Origin: Symsagittifera roscoffensis
Taxonomy: Eukaryota > Xenacoelomorpha > Acoela > Convolutidae
Assembly: GCF_963678635.1 (NCBI RefSeq)
Contig: NC_087062.1
Span: 91,613,845 to 91,677,844, forward strand
Direction: 5' to 3'
DNA length: 64,000 bases
Positions within the stretch are counted from its first letter, which is position 1. Each line of letters begins with the position of its first letter. A program made the position numbers and the translations under genes. The notes under the pieces are model-generated. The model saw only the letters and a program-made list of their open reading frames with translations. It did no database searches and was not told where the DNA came from. Shown in pieces: positions 47,712-56,899 of this stretch.

Positions 47712-47855
47712 GTGATTGTGGATACATCAGGAGCGGCAGAGGAGGAGAGTTGTGGGGAGGAGAGCGAGATTCTGCTGTGGCCTATGCATTGTGTGGAGAA
47801 TACATGGGGTAGTGAACTGAGTCCACAGCTCCATATGGCAGAGAAAACACTCAGG
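47712..47855 (+). CDS. Nicotinamidase-like pseudoenzyme, exon 3 (metal-site histidine)
   Basis: Phase 0 at the start, 48 codons, residues 213-260. An acidic insert (AAEEESCGEESE) leads into LLWPMHCVENTWGSELSPQL, a close match to the family signature WP.HC...T.G..L. His238 is the retained metal ligand. The exon is taken to end AGG|GTCAGA, because TLR then joins VYTGTNP of exon 4 exactly where the family has a short strand followed by K-G-T-x-P. The donor is weaker than its neighbours. Confidence 0.85.
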
Positions 47856-48230
47856 GTCAGAATAGAGAACAAGTCTCCGCCCTAAATTCAATCCATCCCT
47901 GCTATCCAATTTTTAGTATCTGGCTCTAGCTGGCGGTCGAAGTACCACAGAAAATTTCGGCCACATCTATATTTACAAGCGAAAATCAGTAAATTGAAAT
48001 TAAAAAAAAATTGGATAACCATTTTTTGTAAAACAGAATGTTTTAAGCTCTATCACTCAACTCCATCTTGCATGACGTGTCTTGATGATGTCAGATTTCG
48101 AGTTGAAAAATCCCAAACCGAAATTGATTGCACAAACAGTATAATTTTAAGCATCATTCCAACGGTACTTTTTGAATGGCCTGAAAACATTTAAAAACTA
48201 TTTAACATTTAACTAGCTCAGTAAATTAAG

Positions 48231-48736
48231 TCAAGACTTCAAATAAAACGATGCGTCTGGAAAGTGTAGTCTAAAATTTATGTCGCTCATTTTTTCTCGC
48301 AGATCAAATTTTTCCTCTTCGCTCACAATCGGAGGAATCTCTTTTTTCGAGAATCTTGATTGGTTGACGAAATCTTCATGCGGAGAACTCGGCAGTTGTT
48401 TTGGAATTCGTGCGTATTTTATTGCGTCTTGTAATTTAAGCCAATTCGAGGGCGTGGAGGTAACAAAGTTCTCTCGACTTTTTTCTCCTAAATAGGACGA
48501 AAGCCGAGACGGTGGGGCGCTTTGATGTCGTGGCCTCAGATGACCGACTTTGGCGTGAACAATTGCACTTCGGCCTCCTGTAATGTCCAATTTGAGAAGT
48601 CGTGATTCGAGTCTGTTGTCTTGTCTTAACTCTTCCTCGGTATCTGTATTCATAGTTGTTCTTGTGGCCCCGAAGTATCCTTTCGAAGAGTTTGCTTTGA
48701 ACAACTCATTAATGACGTCACTGCTTTCGAACAAGT
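48231..48736 (-). CDS. Unrecognised antisense gene, last exon
   Basis: The final exon (167 residues, TGA at 48233-48231) of a minus-strand gene nested in intron 3 of the nicotinamidase-like gene. The acceptor CGATTTCAG plus AC completes an Asp codon with exon 51523-51158. The protein here is hydrophilic: LFESSDVINELFKANSSKG, then GRSAIVHAKVGHLRPRHQS, WLKLQDAIKYARIPKQLP, and a terminal EEEKFDLREKMSDINFRLHF. It looks partly disordered with short helices. No known domain was identified. Confidence 0.7.
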
Positions 48737-48896
48737 CTGAAATCGAACAACATAGAGATTTAATCAAAATTCTAACACATAGGCGAAGCTTCACTTCGCA
48801 AACACAAGTATCAAAATAGCTAAAATTAGCCCTAAAATGAACAGAAGGCAACTACGGCAAGAACAGGCAAACTAAATCTTGGAAAAAAAATGGACC

Positions 48897-49051
48897 AAGT
48901 GAACAATCTCCTCCCTAATTCACTTTAGGAAAAAGATTGTTCACTCGGTTAAAAGTAATATTTTTCAGCCAATCAGATTTGAACATAGTAGATGCAGGCC
49001 ATATGGCTTGAGTTTGCCATATGGCTTTAAGTTCATGGAGGAGATTGTTGA
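48897..49051. mobile_element. Small MITE with AAGTGAACAATCTCCTCC termini
   Basis: The left end, AAGTGAACAATCTCCTCC, matches the reverse complement of the right end (GGAGGAGATTGTTGACTT) at 17 of 18 positions. The interior contains a repeated GCCATATGGCTT word. It is about 155 bp long. No target duplication was clear. Confidence 0.65.
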
Positions 49052-49114
49052 CTTAGTCTATTAAAGGGAGGGGGGGGGGGATAGTTCACATGGGCCAATG
49101 AAACTTTTGCTATA

Positions 49115-49375
49115 GACCGGAATCGAGCCACTGACATGGAAAATAACAGTCTCGCGTTTGTCAATGCTACGCAGCAAAATTTCCACTAATTGAGTATTTT
49201 TATGTGCGAACTGGCTTAGGAAAAATGTGGATTCGTAACATAACACTACGCTCGCTATTATTTGGCTTGTGTAAATAGTTTCATGTACAAAAAATATTGA
49301 ATGCTTCAAAAAGATTAAGAAAACAAACACTTATTACAGTACCCTTGCTTATCGCAAGGGTAAAAGAAATAAGTT
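49115..49375 (-). mobile_element. tRNA-derived SINE-like element
   Basis: On the minus strand a B-box-like GGCTCGATTCC (near 49120) follows an A-box-like word near 49165. The body shares TTACGAATCCAC and GAGCGTAGTGTTATG with 63190-63290 and the tail at 46690. It ends with the hairpin ACCCTTGCGATAAGCAAGGGT, of which a variant is also at 46150. Confidence 0.5.
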
Positions 49376-49434
49376 AAAAATAAAAATAGCTCAAATAAAG
49401 TTTCAGGTGAATTCTCCCGATTTTTTACATGGTC

Positions 49435-49558
49435 GGAGCAATAAATTTGATCTTGATAACAATGTTGGAACTTTGATAAGGACACTTATGTTTTTTAGAA
49501 TTTAGAATTCAAATTATCCAAGTTCCAACATAGTTATCAAGGTCAAATTTATTGTTCC
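49435..49558. repeat. Inverted repeat, 39-base arms with a 46-base spacer
   Basis: Arms 49435-49473 and 49520-49558 are complementary with few mismatches (AATAAATTTGATCTTGATAA against TTATCAAGGTCAAATTTATT). The right arm is the start of a reverse-orientation GGATAGCCGGTTACTGT-family copy. Confidence 0.8.
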
Positions 49559-49995
49559 AAGCATGTGAAAAATTGGGAGGAATTTTGTATTCGGAGTTTT
49601 TTTCCCACGCGAAATCAGGTACCACAAATAATCATCGGACTAGGTTAAGTGACATATCACATCAAATTTGAATTTTTGTTCTTATTTCGAGCTAATAAGG
49701 AAATTTATGTTTAATTTAAGCCGTGAAAAATAAGTTTTGGGCGAGTAAAATGATACGTTTTGTAGTTTTTTAGTGCCATTTTGGTAATCAAAAAAATTTC
49801 TCCAAATAAAATTTGAAATATTTTTGAAATTTTTTCATGCTTTTTTTTTCGTTTTTCTAGTCATTTTTCTACAAAATTTTGCCAATTAGCCTATTTTACT
49901 TTGACTGTCGAATATGCAAAAGTTTTTTTAAATCTTTTTATCTCACTACGCTGAAAAAACTAAAATAGTTTGAAAAAAAAACCGGCTATCCTTGT
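49545..49995 (-). repeat. GGATAGCCGGTTACTGT family, reverse copy
   Basis: Seen on the minus strand it runs from a start AACAAGGATAGCCGGTTTTT near 49995 to its end GGAACAATAAATTTGACC near 49558. GGTACCACAAATAATCATCGG is the reversed family motif. Confidence 0.6.
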
Positions 49996-50059
49996 TGTAT
50001 TAGTAGACGGATTTTTGTATTAGGGTATTAGGCTATCCTTGTTGTATTAGTAGATCCGT

Positions 50060-50665
50060 GGTCAGGTACGGATCTATGGTTTTCTCGAGGAGGAAGGCCA
50101 TTTTCCATAAATTTTCAACATTTTTAGGTCTTTGTTTTTAAAGCTTTGGTTTTAAAACTTTTGTAGGTCGACGAAAAGTCTCAGATTACTAAGAGGATTT
50201 TTTATTATAGAACATTCAGCGCTGCCGGCATAAAAATAAAAACTGGCCCTATATCCACTATTTGACACGCTTGATAAAAAAATGCCTTCAAAAAATAATC
50301 GAGAAAAACCGGATAGCTCATTGAAAACATTTTCTGAAGTTTTGAAGACAAATTTTGAAATGGAAATGCCTAGCAACCCAGGGGCAAAATTAAAGGGGGG
50401 GGGGAAGCCCCCTTTCTCGTTTCAGGGAATCGACATCCTCACCAACCAAAGGCCCCATTTTGGTATTATTTTATGAAATCTGTTTTAAGCCGACCAACCC
50501 TAAAATATTTCTAAAGGAGCTTTCGGTGCCAATGTATACTAACTTTAAAGGGGAGCGCACGCATGAAAAACGCTCAGAAAATCAATTGGGTTGACCTAAA
50601 AAAAGCTCGAGAAAAGGTTTTTGAAAATCCGCCTCCTCGAGAAAATCCTAGATCCACCCTTGCAG
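50060..50665. mobile_element. Degenerate CAGGGGCGGAT-type MITE
   Basis: It starts CAGGTACGGATCTATGG and ends CTAGATCCACCCTTG. The interior shares AAAGGAGCTTTCGGTGCC and GGTTGACCTAAAAAAA with the MITE at 15408. It sits in intron 3 of the nicotinamidase-like gene. Confidence 0.65.
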
Positions 50666-51157
50666 CAACCAAATTAACGGCTTAAAAAATCTATATGAAA
50701 TATTTCGAAGAACGATGATTAATTTCCACTTATTTTCATGCCACTTTTTGCCGAGTTCTTTTAGTCTGCATTGTTTTGAAATGGCTGACCGATTCTTCCG
50801 AACTTTGAGTTTGCCGAAGTGCCTTCAGTCAAATTTCGGTGCGCCATATAACAAAAGCTGAATCACGGGAGGATACAAGTTTTCGCGAGGGAAAAACCCT
50901 ATTTTTAGGCACTTTTAAAGGGTTTTAGCCAAAATATTGCTCCTTTCCCTTAAAAACTAGTTAATACTGGGGTCAAAGGCGTCTTTCGAAAAACTTAAGG
51001 CTTGGTCGGCAAAAAACGGAAGTCGGAGGGACCATTTGGTTGTTCAGGATATCAAAGATTGTCAGGGTCAGGGTACCTAAGAAGGATGTCTCCCTATCCA
51101 CCACGGACGGAGACTTACCTTTCCTCAAGGCTAGCGAGAAAAACAGTAACTACATAC

Positions 51158-51523
51158 CTAGAAATAGGAACTGGTTTTTGTCGTGGTCGCTATCCAGCCG
51201 GGTTTGAGCTCTCGTCTCTGGAGTTGTCAGAATTTGTCTGAAATCGACCATCTTGTGCGGCTCGCAAAATTTCCGCACAGTTTTTGTCGCAGTTTTAGCT
51301 CTTTGCATCTTTTGTAATCGTGCACTATTTTTTCCAAGTTGGTTCAAAGAATCCAAATCTGATCTAACCACAACTTGACGTTCCTTTTCCAATTCCGGTC
51401 TGATTTTTTGACACTTGGGAAGAAGTTGGATAAACTCAAATAATTGCAAGTAGTTTTTTCTGCTAGCTGACCTTAGTTGTCCTCTCAATAATTGGTCTAG
51501 TATTTTAGTCGGCAAAATTAATC
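51158..51523 (-). CDS. Unrecognised antisense gene, third visible exon
   Basis: The acceptor TTGTTTCAG plus GA completes a Gly codon with the preceding exon. It encodes 121 residues and ends CTAG|GTATGT. The sequence opens LILPTKILDQLLRGQLRS and continues with basic helical stretches (ELEKERQVVVRSDLDSLNQ, LQKMQRAKTATKTVRKF) that may form a short coiled coil. Confidence 0.72.
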
Positions 51524-51583
51524 CTGAAACAATTTTACTTATATTCTAAACCAATTTTTTATAAAGCACTCATCAACTCTTAC

Positions 51584-51993
51584 CCAGGTACTTCAATAGC
51601 TTTCGCATCAGAGCCAGATCGTATTTCATTCCCTTAAGCTCAGTCGGTTTCTCGTGGAAGTAAAACAGCAGTCTCGCTGCCTGAAGCATCGAGAACGTTA
51701 TCTGATGAGTTTCAAGCAATTTCAGAGATTCCAGTACACATTGACACTGGTATTCAACCGGATGCAGATTAGTGGCTTCCGAGAAGTGTTCGTCTAGATA
51801 ACTGGCGTCTATGAGGTCTCGGACTCCTATGAACTCGATTCCCGAGTCACTGATTCGGGTTTGGATGTAGAAGGGCATGTCTTTTCGTTCCACTGCTCGG
51901 TCGAAGGAACAAGAGGGAAGACCGAGAGCTTGACACGTGTAGCGAAGTTCCCGCCATGAGTACTTTTGAAACTGAAACAAATTCGAGCTTATT
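51584..51993 (-). CDS. Unrecognised antisense gene, second visible exon
   Basis: The acceptor chosen is ATTTTTCCAG, since its phase fits the donor of the exon at 52569-52341; a second acceptor 14 bases on (TTGTTTCAG) would not. It encodes 136 residues including QKYSWRELRYTCQALGLPSC, RDLIDASYLDEHFSEATNLHP and CQCVLESLKLLETHQITF. The content is helical and leucine-rich and the frame is well kept. It ends CTGG|GTAAGA. Confidence 0.72.
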
Positions 51994-52340
51994 CTGGAAA
52001 AATACTGTCAAAACACGATAGATGTATGTACGAAACTATGATTTTGATATTTTGTGAGCAATCATGAAAAGCTGGGACGCAGGGTTTTGACACCGCTATT
52101 TAACTATTTCATGTGTAAAGAATTCGGAAAAACTTTTTGAGTCAATAATGAGGAAAACGCCATTTTTGATTTCGAAGCGTCCCTTAGCTTAAGATAACAA
52201 TGTAAGAAAGAAAAAACCTGCAAAAAACATTTTCTCAATGAATGATGAATGAACTGGTTAAAAACAGCATACCTGGTAAAATATCGAAGTGAGTCTCTTG
52301 ATTCAACTGGAAATTAGTTTCATAGATTGAAAATTCATAC

Positions 52341-52569
52341 CTTTGAAATATACTTCGCATCGTAGAATCCAAAATAGTCCACGTCGTAAATAATCTTATC
52401 TGAAGCTGTGCTGGACATTTTAATTCACAAAATAATGTGATAAGATATGTATTATATTCAATTGCTGCGTTTAAGCTGACTTCTTGTTGTTTTTTGGTCG
52501 ATAGTCCAAAAATCTGCCGGTGATTTAATACCTTCAATACTTCAGCAATACCTCGTGCTTCAAACACAT
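52341..52569 (-). CDS. Unrecognised antisense gene, first visible exon (5' part missing)
   Basis: It begins after a CTAAGCAG acceptor with two bases of a split codon, so at least one more exon must lie at higher coordinates. It encodes VFEARGIAEVLKVLNHRQIF, EYNTYLITLFCELKCPAQLQ and DSTMRSIFQR, helical in character. The exon ends AAAG|GTATGA. The four exons give 502 residues. The 5' exons and promoter were not found; they may overlap the end of the nicotinamidase-like gene or lie beyond it. Confidence 0.65.
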
Positions 52570-52859
52570 CTGCTTAGCTGGTGAAGCAACTTAAATGAAA
52601 AACGTGCTTGAGTTTTTGTTCAATTATTAATATCCAATTTTTAATATTAAAATAAAGCTCTCAAATGTTGCGTATAAAAATTTTAATATGTTAGCTTGCA
52701 TGGGTGAAAAAAAAATTTGGTTTGAAAAATGGATCACAAATGGGAGTGAACTCTCAAATGGCCAAATCAAGCAAGCTAAAGCCTCTGATATAACACACGG
52801 CACTCGTCTTAATTAACATTAAGGACCATTTTGACCTTAGAGCTCCTGACCCGTACTTG

Positions 52860-53300
52860 AGAGGCCAAGCCACCCACCATTTTAACTTTTTCACCACGCA
52901 GAATCAAAACTACAAAGTAATCATCAGAATGGGTCGAGTGATACATAATATTGAATTCCTTTCAATAGTATCAATTCGGTTTGAAATTTTTGCTTTTTTG
53001 GTCTAACTTTGAGCCAGTAGGTTTTGTAATAGCAAAAGCTGTTCTTTGAGCCTTAAGTCTTAGTTCAACTCCGAGTAAACCAGTTTGCGAAGCTTCAAAC
53101 AGTGCTTCCTTGGTAATAGAAAGTTTAGTTATATTCAATAAAAATCTGGAAAAAAAATAGAAAAATTCGAATCGTTTTTTCTAATGTTCTAACTTTTAGC
53201 TAATTGCACTCAATATACCGAGCACTAAAAACGACAGCTAAAACGAAGTTATTTAATCCGTTTTTTTAAATCAATGAGCAACCTCAGCAACCGGCTGCTC
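52860..53300 (-). repeat. GGATAGCCGGTTACTGT family, reverse partial copy
   Basis: AAAACTACAAAGTAATCATC and GAATGGGTCGAGTGATACAT are the reversed family words; the start CAGCCGGTTGCTGAGG lies near 53300. Confidence 0.5.
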
Positions 53301-53499
53301 TTACTCTAATTTCTATTAGCTTTGATGCGACTCACCTTGAAGGACACATTATAAGACCAGTATGGAAAACTCCGGCCAAGTTAACATCAAAATATCACCG
53401 CCCTCTTAAGGGGGGGGGGGTGTTATCTTGGTCCAAGAAGGATTCTTGAAAACGATGGGAAAAAATTTCAGTATTCAAATGGAGTCTACCCTTTTCTAG

Positions 53500-53684
53500 G
53501 TATACACGGGAACTAATCCAATGGGCGAGAGCTGTTCGCCCTTCTGGGACTGGGAGGGAGTGATTGAGTCCAATTTACTCGAATGTCTGCGACTGGAAGG
53601 CGTCACTGATGTGTATGTGTGTGGAGTGCCCACCGATATAGCCATTGTTCCTACAGTGCTCGACTGTATCAACCACGGACTCAG
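53500..53684 (+). CDS. Nicotinamidase-like pseudoenzyme, exon 4 (lost catalytic Lys and Cys)
   Basis: The acceptor is CTTTTCTAG, phase 0; residues 261-321 and two bases of Arg322. VYTGTNPMGESCSPFWD matches the family stretch with V-x-K-G-T-x-P, where the Lys is catalytic; here it is Thr263. GVTDVYVCGVPTDIAIVPTVLDCINHGL matches the nucleophile segment D-V-Y-V-C-G-L-A-x-D-x-C-V: the nucleophile Cys is Ala308. The rest of the fold is well conserved, so these are specific losses and not general decay. The exon ends CTCAG|GTAAAC. Confidence 0.88.
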
Positions 53685-54194
53685 GTAAACTTACTTGAAG
53701 CAGCGTTAATTTCAAAAAAAAACACTAAGGCTGAGATTTTGAGCAAAAAACATGTAAAACAAAAAACAATGTACTAAAAAATAATGCAAAAATATGTTCG
53801 GTTGCTTCAAAAGCTATCTTGATTCCATAATCTGACGGAACCGACTTAGCGAATGATTTGGCTTTCGAAGTAGTCAACAATTACAAGAAAACCACGGATA
53901 ATGCGAAGTTTGGTGACATTTGCATAGCCAGAGTTGTTTTGGATTCGATCGACAAACGTTTTTTCGTCAAGTGCCGCGAATAACAGTAACTAAATCTAGC
54001 GTTTTTATCTCAACTTGCTTTTTTCTGACGCTGAAATCCGGATTTGTCTTTGCATTCCAAATTTTGTCATTTGATACCAGAAACATGCCATTTAACGCAA
54101 AGCGAACAAGCGGTTGGAAAGTGTCAATGACCTCAAGTAAAAAGAAAAAAATAATGCCTTTTTTGAAACTTACGAAATTCGAAAAAAATGATAT

Positions 54195-54284
54195 ATGTAA
54201 GATTAATTAATTCTTGAAACTAAAAAAGCTTAAACGTAATCACGTTTAAGCTCTTTTAGTTTCAAGAATTAATTAATCTTACAT
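54195..54284. repeat. Near-perfect hairpin, 43-base arms and 4-base loop
   Basis: Arm 54195-54237 and arm 54242-54284 are complementary except at one position, around loop AATC. The right arm overlaps the first bases of the following tandem unit. The hairpin lies in intron 4 of the nicotinamidase-like gene. Confidence 0.95.
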
Positions 54285-54860
54285 TGTTGATTAATTTTTT
54301 ATCAACACTTACTTCATAAAACTAGTCCAATTAGAGAAAACGGAATCAATAGGCATTTTTTTACTATGCAATGGATCTCTTTTCAAGATACGTTAAAACT
54401 TTCAATATTACTTTTTAGAGCAGTATACATAGTTGAAGCTAGCCTTGGCCTGGACCAAGTTGGTTTCAAGAATTAATTATTCTTCCATTTTTGATTACTT
54501 TTTTATCATTATTTATTTCACAAAACTAGCCCAATTAGAGAAAACGGAATCAATGGGTATTTTTTATACTATGAAATGGATCTCTTTTCAAGATAAGTTT
54601 AAGCTTTCAATTTTACTTTTTAGAGCAGTATACATAGCAGACGCTAGCCTTGGCCTGGACCAAGTTAGTTTCAAGAATTAATTATTCTTCCATTGTTGAT
54701 TACTTTTTTATCATTATTTATTTCATAAAACTAGCCCAATTAGAGAAAACTGAATCAATAGGTAATTTTTTGACTATGAAATGCACATCTTCAAGACATG
54801 TAGAATTTTCTACTTTTAGAGCAGTATACATAGCAGACGCTAGCCTTGGCCTGGACGAAC
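54259..54860 (+). repeat. Three tandem copies of the last-exon 5' end and its upstream intron
   Basis: Units start GTTTCAAGAATTAATTA at 54259, 54463 and 54668 (periods 204 and 205). Each contains a 3' splice site TTTTAG followed by AGCAGTATACATAG and the codons for ASLGLD. Units 1 and 2 run into QVGFKN or QVSFKN and a stop; only the third continues into the true last exon. Confidence 0.93.
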
Positions 54861-55063
54861 TTGCGTCAGAGGAGTGTGAAACCTTACTCCGTTCACGTGG
54901 AGTAACCGTCGTCAATTCAGACCAAGTCGCTTCAATGTTGAAAGGCGAAGACCGCAGACCAGAGATGCTCATGCACTCAGCAATCAACTTCGCGCAGGCA
55001 ATGAAGAAACTTAATTTGCAACAGAGTAAAAATAATGCATCTAGTAGCATCTTTACAAACTGA
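54820..55063 (+). CDS. Nicotinamidase-like pseudoenzyme, exon 5 (C terminus)
   Basis: The first base completes Arg322; residues 323-402 follow, then TGA. AVYIADASLGLDELASEECETLLRSRGVTVV matches the family strand with the D-A-C-R-G motif (here DASLG), the following helix and the last strand. The final 35 residues (DRRPEMLMHSAINFAQAMKKLN) are an extension of helical type. Two earlier copies of the same acceptor and first codons lie upstream; using them would end the protein within about 18 residues. Confidence 0.88.
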
Positions 55064-55312
55064 CCTAACAATTTTATAATTTTCAGTTAAAATGGGTTGT
55101 TATTTTAGCAAACCTTGAGAAGTAACTAACTTTTGGTAGAAACTAAATAGTGGATCAAATACTGATCATTATCCGTGAAACGTGGCGAATGCAAGAAAAC
55201 CCGGATTTTCAAAACACTGAGACTTTTTGGGAGAAAATAACCCAGAGGCGAGGCGCAGTTTCTCAAAATTTAAGATATGTCAACTATGTGATACGCCAAA
55301 GATAAAATTGAA

Positions 55313-55318
55313 AATAAA
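55313..55318 (+). terminator. Polyadenylation signal candidate
   Basis: AATAAA lies 250 bases after the stop codon of the nicotinamidase-like gene. Confidence 0.4.
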
Positions 55319-55899
55319 CTGAGAGACAATGATACATAGAAACTAAGTAAAAAAAAAACAATTTTCACACGCAAGCCCAAAATTACACGCTAAGCAAATA
55401 AACGCAAACGCAACTATTTGCATACTATAGGGTTTTCATCCATTTTTGCTCAAAAACCGGTCAACAAAACCCTCAATTTGTCTGCAAAAAATAGACGACA
55501 GCTGTTCAACCAAAGAAGGACACTTGATTTTTTTGGAAATCCGCAAAAACTTCAACGGTAATTCTTTCTGAAAGAAAACTGACAGCGGTATCTGAATACT
55601 AGGCAGCTAAATTTTAGTAGAACATGAAATAAAAAAAATACAAGAAAAATATTTAAGCTAAGAAATAATTGTCAGCGACTGATATCTTTGAATTTTCCAC
55701 CAAAAGCAAAAATTGTATCCGGTACAGACAAAACATTGAATGGAGCATGATTTACGATCCAAGCATCGCATACTTTTCTAGCCAAAAACAAACCAAATTG
55801 TAAAACGCCTAGAAAATTGAAAGAGATTCGCTTCACTTGCCACTATAGAAGATCAAATTAAAAGGGAATTAAAATATTTTATCACGGAGGCGAAGCGAG

Positions 55900-56190
55900 A
55901 AAAGACAAAAAAGCAGCTCAATAAAGTGAAGTAAAAAGAGGAAGTAGAATTCGAACCAGCGACCTAAGGATTTGGAGTCTCACGTCCTTCCCTATCAGCC
56001 ACGGACGCTTAATGATTGGCAAAAACTAGCCAGATATGAAGCAGCACACAGATGCTATGAAAATTAAAATGCTAGAGATCTTGATTCTAGCAAAATTACC
56101 AGCAAATGAGCACTTTTATTTGCGAGTTATATTGGAAAAAATAGTCATAATAATACACTACGCTCGCCAGTGTAAAAAAGCATGAAAATT
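55900..56190 (-). mobile_element. tRNA-derived SINE-like element
   Basis: On the minus strand an A box TGGCTGATAGG (56001-55991) and a B box GGTTCGAATTC (55957-55947) are 33 bases apart, as in tRNA genes. The sequence between them, ending ACTCCAAATCCTTAGG, resembles a tRNA anticodon arm. The acceptor arms do not pair. The body continues TTTATTGAGCTGCTTTTTTG, also seen near 46230. The region to 56190 has the ACTACGCTCGC tail word. Confidence 0.6.
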
Positions 56191-56899
56191 GAGATTGAAA
56201 GCTAACCTATGAGTTGCTCTCATTGTTGATCGCTAAGCAAAAAGACGAAAAAGCTACTAAAAATGCGCAAAATAACTCGAACTAACACCTCAAATATCAA
56301 AGTATCTCCAAAAAATTGAACATCAAAAAAAATTATTCCAGTTAATCAGCAACCAAAAATTTCAGAGGTCAAATTCAAAAAGCTTGACGCCAAATTACAG
56401 CAAACTAACCGACAAAATATATGCAGATTTCTTTCAGACTGAAAAAAAAATCGGATAAAAACGAGCTGGAAAAATTAAGCCGAAAGCGAATATTTGCACA
56501 AACTACAAGTTACGGAGATAACAAGAGGGAGAATAAGAGAACTTCAATCTAGGACCCTTTTTCAGCTGGAAAGTGATTTCCCGATTATAAAATACTTGTT
56601 AATGCAAATTTAAAAAATGATCGGATAACAAAACAAATGGTTTCAATATGATAAATCACTCGATCCCATCTGGCGTTTATTTATGACATCTAATTTTGCT
56701 TAGACAAAACAGCACCCAAAAGCAATCTTCATACCCACCTTTCGAACACACGGATGTCAGATTCAAAAGGATGAGCTTTTTCGTTTGAACAGAAAATTTT
56801 AAATCTTTTCACAAAGGACTAAATTGTAACGCACCTCCGGTGCTTCGAATTTTTAATTACTCATAAAAACGCATATACTGGAAAAAAAGATCTGTAGAT

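Noticed and set aside
51070-51115. Possible tRNA-like or SINE head (words like CCTATCCACCACGGACGG)
   Set aside because: It resembles the A-box side of the 55.9 kb element, but no B box lies at the right distance and it partly abuts a coding exon.
54718-55071. 117-codon minus-strand ORF over the last nicotinamidase-like exon
   Set aside because: It is antisense to a well-supported exon and has no features of its own.
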